From: Treponema sp.
GTDB taxonomy: Bacteria > Spirochaetota > Spirochaetia > Treponematales > Treponemataceae
Length of the DNA: 6,676 nucleotides
Direction of reading: 5' to 3'
Assembly (NCBI GenBank): GCA_012513125.1
Contig: JAAZCS010000089.1
Location: 1 to 6,676 of the forward strand
Shown: piece after piece, positions 1 through 6,106 of the stretch
How the letters are laid out: every line of letters begins with the position of its first letter
Numbering within the stretch: the first letter of the stretch is position 1
Notes under the pieces: generated by a model
The model's database searches: none
What the model was told of the DNA's origin: nothing
Seen by the model: only the letters and a program-made list of their open reading frames with translations
Translations under genes and position numbers: made by a program

Positions 1-527
1 ACATCCTTTGCATAAACGCCATCTTTCAACTTTCCATTTAACACAAATTTAATTGATTTAGGCTCTCTAAAAGAACAAACTCCCTTCAAAATGCCTACTT
101 CCAAATCTGTTGTTCCTACCCCTGCTGCAAATGCACCAAAAGCTCCATGAGTACATGTGTGTGAATCACCCATTATTACTGTATATCCAGGTCTTACAAA
201 TCCTTTTTCTGGGAAAATTGCATGGCAGACACCATTATCACCAATGTCAAAAAAATCCTTTACATTATTTCTTCTAGCCCAATCTCTAAGAATTTTTCCT
301 TGAGTCGCAGTTTTGCTATCCTTAGCTGGAGTAACGTGATCTATTACAGCTTTGATTTTTGTGTTATCAAAAACTTTATCTTTATTACGTTCAACTAAAT
401 CATTAATTGCAATTGGAGTAGTTATCTCATGACAAAATACTCTGTCTAATTTTAAAACATAAGTATTATCAAAAGGAGTATCAACCAGATGTTCTGCAAA
501 TATCTTTTGTGCTATCGTTTTGCCCAT
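1..527 (-). CDS. leuC: 3-isopropylmalate dehydratase large subunit, N-terminal part (cut by window edge)
   Basis: Reading the minus strand from ATG at 527-525 gives 175 uninterrupted codons that run off the left edge. The family (aconitase superfamily, about 420-470 residues) isomerises 2-isopropylmalate to 3-isopropylmalate in cytosolic leucine synthesis, together with the small subunit LeuD. Seen here: an MGKTIAQKI start, CHEITTP at 32-38, DHVTPAKD at 63-70, and the family signature GDSHTCTHGAFGA at 120-132 followed by GVGTTD at 136-141. The cysteines that ligate the 4Fe-4S cluster lie in the C-terminal half and are outside the window. The start is supported by an AAGGGGA ribosome site just upstream and by the match of the N-terminus to family members. 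The gene was identified from recalled family sequences. The compact form could in principle be a homoaconitase-like paralogue, but the CHEITTP/DHVTPAKD pattern fits LeuC best. Whether leuD follows cannot be seen. Confidence 0.95.
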   Translation of the reverse strand, partial: MGKTIAQKIFAEHLVDTPFDNTYVLKLDRVFCHEITTPIAINDLVERNKDKVFDNTKIKAVIDHVTPAKDSKTATQGKILRDWARRNNVKDFFDIGDNGVCHAIFPEKGFVRPGYTVIMGDSHTCTHGAFGAFAAGVGTTDLEVGILKGVCSFREPKSIKFVLNGKLKDGVYAKD

Positions 528-538
528 ATTTAATCCCC

Positions 539-568
539 TTAAAGTTATTTAATATAATTAAAGTTATT
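539..568. repeat. 11-bp direct repeat around the predicted leuC start site
   Basis: The 11-mer TTAAAGTTATT occurs at 539-549 and again at 558-568, with starts 19 bp apart, close to two helical turns. Read on the leuC strand (AATAACTTTAA), one copy overlaps the downstream end of the predicted -10 box and the start site, and the other abuts the ribosome site. A tandem operator is possible, but the very AT-rich composition makes chance repeats more likely than usual. Confidence 0.4.
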
Positions 569-594
569 GTATATTAACCATTATATTCTGTCAA
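566..594 (-). promoter_or_regulatory. Predicted sigma70 promoter of leuC
   Basis: On the minus strand a perfect -35 box TTGACA (594-589) is followed by a 17-bp spacer and a -10 box TACAAT (571-566), five of six matches to consensus. Transcription would start near 559, giving a leader of only about 30 nt before the leuC ATG at 527. That leaves no room for a T-box, riboswitch or leader-peptide attenuator, so regulation would have to act on the promoter itself. This is a prediction from sequence only. Confidence 0.7.
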
Positions 595-733
595 TATCAT
601 CATAATTCTAAATAGTATTCAATTATTTCAGTAAAGACATCTAAATATTCTGTTTAAAAAAAAAGCTTCATATATTAAAATAAAATAAATATGTTTAATC
701 ATATAAAATAAGTTTAAAATTAGGAAGTATAAT

Positions 734-2713
734 ATGTTTATTCAAGAAAATAATTGTTTAATTTTTAAGAAAGCTAATGAAACATTAAAGATTGAAGCTT
801 GGGGAAAAGACTCTTTTAGAGTTCGATCAACAACAGAAAAAGATTTTTCAGGAAATACTTGGGGTTTAACAGAAAAAATAAGCTCTATTAATCCTACTAT
901 TAAAATAGAAAAAGATGAAAGTTTCATAGAAAACGGAAAAATCTCTGCAAAGATTTCAAATTCTGGAGTACTCACCTTTTTCAATGACAAAAAAGAAGTT
1001 TTACATGAATACTACAGAAGCTACGATCCATCAGCAAGCAAAGAAAGTATTTGTACTAAAATTGTAAATCGTGAATATAAAGGAATTCCGGGTGGAGATT
1101 ATAAATTAACTGTTAGATTTGATTCAAATGATGACGAAAAAATCTTTGGTATGGGTCAATATCAAACTCCTTATTTAGACATGAAAGGATGCGTTCTTGA
1201 ATTAGCACAAAGAAATTCTCAGATTTCAATTCCGTTTGCAGTTTCATCATTAGGATATGGATTTTTATGGAATAATCCGGCAGTTGGAAGAGTTTCCTTT
1301 GGAAAAAACCTAACAGAATGGATTTCTGAATCAACTGTTGAAATGGATTACTGGATAACAGCAGGTGAAAATCCTAAAAAAATAGTTGAAAACTACACAG
1401 AAGTTGTAGGACGTGCACCTGTAATGTCCGAAAAATACTTGGGATTTTGGCAATGTAAATTAAGATATAGAACTCAAGAAGAAGTACTTGAAGTTGCTAG
1501 AAAATATAAAGAACTTGGAATTCACCTTGATGTAATTGTTATCGATTTCTTTCATTGGGTTAGACAAGGTGATTGGGGTTTTGACAAGGAATATTGGCCA
1601 GATCCAAAGGCTATGTGTGATGAACTACATGCAATGGGAACTAAAGTAATGGTTTCTGTTTGGCCTTCTGTTGATAAAAAATGTAGCCACTTTTATGAAA
1701 TGGCAGACAAGGGTCTTCTTGTAAGAACAGAAAGAGGAACTACTCAAACATACGATTTCAATGGCGATTGTATTACTTTTGATGCAACAAATCCTGAAGC
1801 AAGAGATTACATTTGGAATGTTTGCAAAGAAAATTACGTAAAATATGGAATAGACATGTTCTGGCTTGATAATGCTGAACCTGATTATACTATTTATGAC
1901 TTCGATAATTATCGTTATCAACTAGGCTCAGCCCTTTCATGCAGTAATATTTATCCAAAAATGTATGCACAAGCTTTTTTTGATGGAATGAAAGCTGATG
2001 GCATCAAGGATATTGTGAACTTAGAAAGATGTGCTTGGGTTGGAAGTCAAAAATATTCAACTGTTTTATGGAATGGAGATGTTCAATCAACATTTGAATG
2101 TTTACGAGATTCTGTTGTAGAAGGATTAAATATTGGTTTAGCTGGTATTCCTTGGTGGACAACTGATATTGGTGGATTTATGTATGGTAATCCTGAAGAT
2201 CCAAATTTTGTTCAATTGATAAAAAGATGGTTTGAGTTTGCAGTGTACACACCAATACTTCGCTTACATGGAGACAGAGATCCTCATGATATTAAACCAT
2301 TGTCAGACAAAGATTATGGTGGAGGATATTTATACACTGGAAGACCAAATGAGATTTGGAGCTATGGTGATGAAGCCTTCGAACTTATGAAAGCACAGAT
2401 TAAAAAACGAGAAGAATTAAAACCTTATATTTCTAAATTAATGAAAGAAGCTTCAGAAAAAGGATTTCCGTTGATGAGAACAATGTTCTTTGAATTCCCA
2501 GAAGATAAAGAAACTTGGAATTTAAAAGACCAGTATATGTTTGGATCTGAATATTTAGTTGCACCAATTCTTACAATAAACACATATGAAAGAGAAGTAT
2601 ATTTGCCTAATGGAAAATGGACAAATATAAACACTGGAAAAGTTTATGAAGGTGGAAAAACATATACAGTAGAAGCCCCAATAGAATCAATACCAGTATT
2701 TAAAAAGAACTAA
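734..2713 (+). CDS. Glycoside hydrolase family 31 alpha-glycosidase (alpha-xylosidase or alpha-glucosidase), cytoplasmic
   Basis: A complete protein of 659 residues. GH31 enzymes are retaining alpha-glycosidases acting mainly on alpha-xylosides or alpha-glucosides. The order seen is an N-terminal beta-sandwich region (about 1-225), the catalytic TIM barrel (about 230-570; KYLGFWQCK at 234-242 marks its first strand), and a short C-terminal beta region to 659. The expected nucleophile is Asp379 in FWLDNAEPD (376-384) and the acid/base is Asp449 in WNGDVQSTFE (446-455). Other family marks are WTTDIGGF at 475-482 and RLHGD at 510-514. There is no signal peptide, so it should act in the cytosol on imported oligosaccharides. 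The start is supported by AGGAAG at 722-727, 6 nt before the ATG. The gene diverges from leuC and stands alone, followed by its own terminator. FWLDNAEP resembles the alpha-xylosidase-like branch more than the WxDMNE form of typical alpha-glucosidases, but sequence reading alone does not settle the substrate. The family call is firm. Confidence 0.95.
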   Translation: MFIQENNCLIFKKANETLKIEAWGKDSFRVRSTTEKDFSGNTWGLTEKISSINPTIKIEKDESFIENGKISAKISNSGVLTFFNDKKEVLHEYYRSYDPSASKESICTKIVNREYKGIPGGDYKLTVRFDSNDDEKIFGMGQYQTPYLDMKGCVLELAQRNSQISIPFAVSSLGYGFLWNNPAVGRVSFGKNLTEWISESTVEMDYWITAGENPKKIVENYTEVVGRAPVMSEKYLGFWQCKLRYRTQEEVLEVARKYKELGIHLDVIVIDFFHWVRQGDWGFDKEYWPDPKAMCDELHAMGTKVMVSVWPSVDKKCSHFYEMADKGLLVRTERGTTQTYDFNGDCITFDATNPEARDYIWNVCKENYVKYGIDMFWLDNAEPDYTIYDFDNYRYQLGSALSCSNIYPKMYAQAFFDGMKADGIKDIVNLERCAWVGSQKYSTVLWNGDVQSTFECLRDSVVEGLNIGLAGIPWWTTDIGGFMYGNPEDPNFVQLIKRWFEFAVYTPILRLHGDRDPHDIKPLSDKDYGGGYLYTGRPNEIWSYGDEAFELMKAQIKKREELKPYISKLMKEASEKGFPLMRTMFFEFPEDKETWNLKDQYMFGSEYLVAPILTINTYEREVYLPNGKWTNINTGKVYEGGKTYTVEAPIESIPVFKKN

Positions 2714-2731
2714 ATAAACTGATATTAGAAC

Positions 2732-2782
2732 AAAACTCCAAAAACTGAACACTTCTAGTCCAATTTTTGGAGTTTTTTTTAT
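2732..2782 (+). terminator. Rho-independent terminator of the GH31 gene
   Basis: A perfect 13-bp stem is formed by 2732-2744 (AAAACTCCAAAAA) and 2764-2776, with a 19-nt loop in which ACT and AGT could pair further. The stem runs straight into a T tract ending at 2780. It lies 19 nt after the GH31 stop codon and should largely separate that gene from the downstream lipoprotein gene. The stem is AT-rich with a short G/C core (CTCC/GGAG). Confidence 0.85.
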
Positions 2783-2814
2783 AGTAACTTTTTTTCTAAA
2801 TAAATCTTTTAATA

Positions 2815-2839
2815 TTCTTACTTATTTCAAAAGTAAGAA
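2815..2839 (+). promoter_or_regulatory. 9-bp perfect inverted repeat reaching into the ribosome site of the lipoprotein gene
   Basis: TTCTTACTT (2815-2823) and AAGTAAGAA (2831-2839) are exact reverse complements around a 7-nt spacer. The right arm contains the first bases of the Shine-Dalgarno stretch (GAAGG, 2837-2841) that serves the ATG at 2846. As RNA this would be a small hairpin partly hiding the ribosome site. As DNA it could be an operator, because a weak -10-like TAATAT lies at 2810-2815. The repeat is seen directly; either function is inference. Confidence 0.45.
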
Positions 2840-2845
2840 GGATTT

Positions 2846-4618
2846 ATGAAAAAAATAAATTTAATTATTCTATCAATGTTATTACTTTTTACATTTTTAT
2901 CATGTTCAAATGATAATTCATCTTTAATACAAGAATATTTAATTCAACAAATGATTTCTAATAGTAAGAACTCATCATCAAGCTCAAAACTATTATTAAC
3001 TCCATACACAAGCATTTCTGGAACATCATATAAGACATCAGTAGCAACTTCAGCATCACAAACCTACAACTCAGATGATCTTGTGGAAAATACTACATTT
3101 GCATATACAGTTTCAATTGATTTAACGAATATGGGAGCATCATGTAATGGAACTTCTTTTACAATTAGTTCTACCGATCAAACTTTATTATCAGACACAA
3201 TTACAATCAATTCATCAAATGGAATCACAATAACATCAACATATAATGGCTACATAAAATATTCACTAACTGGAAATCTTAATGGAACATTCAAAATAGC
3301 TGCAAGTGATAAAAAATATGCAATTGAACTAAACAACACAACAATATCGGCAACGGACGGTCCTGCACTCAATCTTTCTAGTAAAAAAAGAACTTTTATC
3401 ATTATTCCAGCAAATACAACAAATACACTTTCAGATTCAACTTCAAGAACTACTGATACATCAAAAGCAGCTATTTTTTCTAAAGGTCAATTGATTTTTA
3501 CTGGCTCGACTAGCTCTGCAGAAGGCGGAACATTAACAGTAAATGCTTCATACAAACACGGAATATATTCAAATGATTACGTAAGATTCCAAAATGCCAC
3601 ATTTAATATAAATTCATCTTCAAGAGACTGCATACGTTCTGTAAATAGAATCATTATTGACGATGGAACATTTGCAATAAACGGAACTGGTACTACACAA
3701 GATGATGAGAGCAAAGGAATAAAAGTTGAAGGTGAAGAAAGTGAAGATGGAAAAGGTCTTGGAGATATAGTAATTAACGGTGGAAGAATTGATATTAACA
3801 CTGTAAGCAAAGGAATTACTGCAGCATTTGATTCAGACGAAGATGGAGACACATCATCTACCACTTATGATCCTGCTGCAACAGTTACAATCAACCACGG
3901 ATATATTACAGTAACAACCACTGGAACTCCATATGAAGGAGATGGAATAAGCCTAAGCCCAGAAGGTATTGAAGGAAAAGGTGGATTAACAATCAACGAT
4001 GGTTATATAGTAATTAATTCAACAGATGACTGTATAAATGTTAGCAATTCCAAAAATTTAACAATAAACAACGGATACGTTTATTGTTACAGTTCAAACA
4101 ATGATGCAATTGACTCCAATGGAAACTTATATTTAAACGGAGGAGTAATTGTTGCTACAGGAACTACAACTCCTGAATGTGCATTTGACTGTGACAACAA
4201 TACTTTTGGTGTTACTGGTGGTATTTTAATTGGACTTGGAACTTCTAATTACTCTTCTCCAACATCATCCGCAACGACACAAAATACAATACAGGCATCT
4301 TCCAGTTCCATTACAGCAATTCAAACATTTGCTATTTGCAACTCATCTGGAACCCCTGTTTTTGCCTATACAATACCTTGTTATTATGATGTGGCAATAT
4401 TATCTTCGCCTTTACTAACAAATGGAACTTATACTTTAGTAAATGGTGTTACTATAGATAACAAAGATTCTGTATTCTATGGTTTATACACAGACCCTTC
4501 AGCTGTTTCAATTTCAGGTGGAACATCCTCATCATTTACGATTAGTGGCAATATCACAACGATTGGAACAATTTCAAATAATGGACCACAAGAAGGAACG
4601 CCTGGAAGACCATTTTAA
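2846..4618 (+). CDS. Surface lipoprotein with Cthe_2159-like right-handed beta-helix carbohydrate-binding domain
   Basis: A 590-residue protein that starts with a lipoprotein signal: MKK, a hydrophobic core (4-19), then Phe-Leu-Ser-Cys with the lipid-carrying Cys at 20. Phe at -3 is loose by enterobacterial rules but usual in spirochaetes. A Ser/Asn-rich linker (about 21-48) follows. Beta-helix coils are marked by a recurring hydrophobic-x-I-N-x-G-x-I pattern: IIIDDGTFAI (269), IVINGGRIDI (308), VTINHGYITV (347), LTINDGYIVI (381), LTINNGYVYC (405), LYLNGGVIVA (428), FGVTGGILIG (454). Between coils lie acidic turns such as DDCI, NDAI and DSDEDGD (329-335), plausible calcium sites. The pattern matches the carbohydrate-binding family of Clostridium thermocellum Cthe_2159, a calcium-containing beta-helix reported to bind cellulose and polygalacturonate. 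Eight further cysteines are present. The C-terminus (TPGRPF) is polar and Gly/Pro-containing. No catalytic polysaccharide lyase motif was recognised, so binding is more likely than cleavage. The family call is by recalled pattern and the ligand is unknown. Confidence 0.85.
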   Translation: MKKINLIILSMLLLFTFLSCSNDNSSLIQEYLIQQMISNSKNSSSSSKLLLTPYTSISGTSYKTSVATSASQTYNSDDLVENTTFAYTVSIDLTNMGASCNGTSFTISSTDQTLLSDTITINSSNGITITSTYNGYIKYSLTGNLNGTFKIAASDKKYAIELNNTTISATDGPALNLSSKKRTFIIIPANTTNTLSDSTSRTTDTSKAAIFSKGQLIFTGSTSSAEGGTLTVNASYKHGIYSNDYVRFQNATFNINSSSRDCIRSVNRIIIDDGTFAINGTGTTQDDESKGIKVEGEESEDGKGLGDIVINGGRIDINTVSKGITAAFDSDEDGDTSSTTYDPAATVTINHGYITVTTTGTPYEGDGISLSPEGIEGKGGLTINDGYIVINSTDDCINVSNSKNLTINNGYVYCYSSNNDAIDSNGNLYLNGGVIVATGTTTPECAFDCDNNTFGVTGGILIGLGTSNYSSPTSSATTQNTIQASSSSITAIQTFAICNSSGTPVFAYTIPCYYDVAILSSPLLTNGTYTLVNGVTIDNKDSVFYGLYTDPSAVSISGGTSSSFTISGNITTIGTISNNGPQEGTPGRPF

Positions 4619-4627
4619 TAATTAAGA

Positions 4628-4673
4628 AAAATAAAATCTCTATTTTTTTTGATAGAAATAGAGATTTTATTTT
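4628..4673. terminator. Bidirectional terminator between the convergent lipoprotein and kinase genes
   Basis: Positions 4628-4645 and 4656-4673 form a perfect 18-bp stem with a 10-nt loop. Its core is ATCTCTAT/ATAGAGAT, flanked by A tracts on one side and T tracts on the other in both reading directions. It begins 9 nt after the lipoprotein stop codon. On the minus strand it overlaps the last two bases of the kinase stop codon (4674-4672) and then runs into a T tract. It should end transcription from both sides. Confidence 0.85.
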
Positions 4674-5223
4674 AAACTATTTGTATTAATTTTTTATCAA
4701 TTAATTTATTGATAATTAACTCGACAATCTTTTCTGGGGTATTATTATTTGCATCAATTATTAAATCTGCAAAATTATAATCATTATTGTCTATATTATA
4801 TATTCTTTTATAGCGTTTTGTGTCTTCACTATCTCTCATCGATGTAAATTGTTTTATTTCATCCAAATTTCCACCTTCCCTATTAAAAACCCTTTTTGCC
4901 CGAGTTTCATCATCAGCAAATAAATAAACTTTCAAATCGGCTTCTTTTAGCATCCAAATAGCAAGTCTACTTCCCAAAACACAAGATTTTTGACGAGCAA
5001 GTTCAACTTGATGATTGTCAACATACTTATCGTAATCATCATCATTTTTTGCATTCTGAATTACTTCAGCTAAGGTTAATCCTTTTTCTTCTGCCAATTG
5101 ACGAAAGGTGTAATTTACTAAATTAATATTCAATTTTTTTGATAAAAGCGTACATACGGTCGTATTGCCACATCCAGATTTTCCAGATATTGCAACTCTT
5201 ACTTCATTTTCTATTTTATACAT
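4672..5223 (-). CDS. cmk: Cytidylate kinase-like NMP kinase, archaeal type, with altered P-loop
   Basis: A 183-residue protein of the P-loop nucleoside monophosphate kinase fold, most like the short archaeal-type CMP kinases, which convert (d)CMP and ATP to (d)CDP in the cytosol. Seen: strand 1 and the P-loop VAISGKSGCGNTT (10-22); the GSRLAIWMLKEADLKVYL segment (84-101), which resembles the archaeal GRLAGWM..ADLK pattern and not the bacterial GRDMGTVVFPDA; lid arginines at 108, 111 and 115; and RDSEDTKRYKRIYNID (130-145), near archaeal R..SEAKRY...YGID. The P-loop has Asn20 where classical Walker A motifs have Lys; archaeal CMP kinases often have Thr there. The start has AGGA (5233-5230) 6 nt upstream, overlapping the TAG stop of yicC, which suggests coupled translation as last gene of the operon. 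CMP as substrate is inferred from family resemblance. A different phosphate acceptor, such as another small metabolite, is possible. Confidence 0.78.
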   Translation of the reverse strand: MYKIENEVRVAISGKSGCGNTTVCTLLSKKLNINLVNYTFRQLAEEKGLTLAEVIQNAKNDDDYDKYVDNHQVELARQKSCVLGSRLAIWMLKEADLKVYLFADDETRAKRVFNREGGNLDEIKQFTSMRDSEDTKRYKRIYNIDNNDYNFADLIIDANNNTPEKIVELIINKLIDKKLIQIV

Positions 5224-5231
5224 TTATATTC

Positions 5232-6098
5232 CTATTCAACATTTTTGCTTTGTTCTCTAATATTTTCAAGCGTATCTTTTGCTGTTATTACCATGGCAAC
5301 AACTTCAGCAAATTGATTTTTACTTCCAATTGTATTAATTTCACGATTTATTTCCTGACATATAAAATCAAGTTTTTTTCCAGGGATAGGATTATTATCT
5401 ATTTCATTTAACATTGAATCTAAATGACTATGAAGACGCACAATTTCTTCATTAATTGTATATTTAATCAACATAGCTGCAGTTTCACTCATAATACGAT
5501 TTTCGTCAGCTTTATCACCCAATAATTCATTAAATTTTGAAACAATCTGCTCTCTAAAACATTGCTCCATTTTTGGTTGCCAAGTTGCAAAGAAATCTGC
5601 ACATTCAAATAATTTTGACAATTTTTGTTTCAAATCAATCTTTAGATTCTCACCTTCTCTAGTTCTATCTTCTATGAATTTGAATAAAACTCTAGAAAAA
5701 ACAGGTTCAATCATTTTTGTGTATTTTTCAATATCGTAAGATTTATTGCTATTGATAACTCCAGGTTGACTTATTAACAAAGATAATGGTATATCTGTTG
5801 AATATCCAGTCGACTCAGCAATTTTTTTAATTGCATTCAAATAAGCATTAGCAATTTTTGTATCAGCAGTAATTTCAGCGTCAGATTCAATTTCTTTAAT
5901 TTTTATAAACACATCAACTTTTCCACGAGCAATCTTTTGAACAATCAAATTTCTAAAAAAAGATTCCATTTGATTTAAGTATGGGGGAAGATTTATTGAT
6001 AAATCTAGAAATCTTGAATTAACAGATTTTATTTCAACAGAAACAGTTGCATTCTCTAAAGCAATCTCTTCATAAGCATAACCAGTCATTGATGTCAT
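5232..6098 (-). CDS. yicC: YicC family endoribonuclease
   Basis: A complete 288-residue protein, the usual family length. The N-terminal YicC domain begins with the hallmark SMTGYA (3-8), then EIKSVNSRFLD (22-32) and ARGKVDVFIK (57-66). The C-terminal DUF1732 domain contains EEIVRLHSHL (217-226) and the best conserved block GKKLDFICQEINREINT (240-256), ending near REQSKNVE. Family members in Escherichia coli and Bacillus have been reported as metal-dependent endoribonucleases that act in RNA turnover; that activity is carried over here by homology. No signal peptide, so cytosolic. The start is fixed by AGAGG (6108-6104) 5 nt before the ATG and by the family N-terminus. The gap to murC is 8 nt, and the ribosome site overlaps the murC TAG stop, so both genes are almost certainly on one transcript. 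Confidence 0.95.
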   Translation of the reverse strand: MTSMTGYAYEEIALENATVSVEIKSVNSRFLDLSINLPPYLNQMESFFRNLIVQKIARGKVDVFIKIKEIESDAEITADTKIANAYLNAIKKIAESTGYSTDIPLSLLISQPGVINSNKSYDIEKYTKMIEPVFSRVLFKFIEDRTREGENLKIDLKQKLSKLFECADFFATWQPKMEQCFREQIVSKFNELLGDKADENRIMSETAAMLIKYTINEEIVRLHSHLDSMLNEIDNNPIPGKKLDFICQEINREINTIGSKNQFAEVVAMVITAKDTLENIREQSKNVE

Positions 6099-6106
6099 AT
6101 ATACCT

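Noticed and set aside
618..676. Weak promoter-like pairs for the GH31 gene (for example TTCAAT with TAAATA, or TATATT at 671)
   Set aside because: Each -35 matches consensus in only about half of positions, and the region is so AT-rich that many equal candidates exist. A promoter must be here or nearby, but I cannot choose one.
728..733. Perfect TATAAT directly before the GH31 ATG
   Set aside because: A -10 box here would start transcription inside the coding region, and no -35 lies 17 bp upstream (AAAATA region). No in-frame ATG follows until codon 140. Probably chance in AT-rich DNA.
1625..1921. 98-codon minus-strand open frame inside the GH31 gene
   Set aside because: Antisense of the conserved catalytic barrel; composition is that of a shadow frame and no family was recognised.
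3577..3864. 95-codon minus-strand open frame inside the lipoprotein gene
   Set aside because: Shadow of the low-complexity, Ser/Thr/Asp-rich coding strand, with no ribosome site or recognisable protein.
3650..4230. Repeated TTAACAATCAACGATGG-like DNA segments that could suggest a tandem repeat element
   Set aside because: They encode the beta-helix coil motif (hydrophobic-T-I-N-x-G-Y-I) at irregular 23-39 residue spacing; this is protein structure and not a DNA repeat array or CRISPR.
4230..4418. 62-codon plus-strand frame overlapping the lipoprotein gene in another frame
   Set aside because: His/Gln/Leu-rich frame-shifted reading of the Ser/Thr-rich segment, with no ribosome site.
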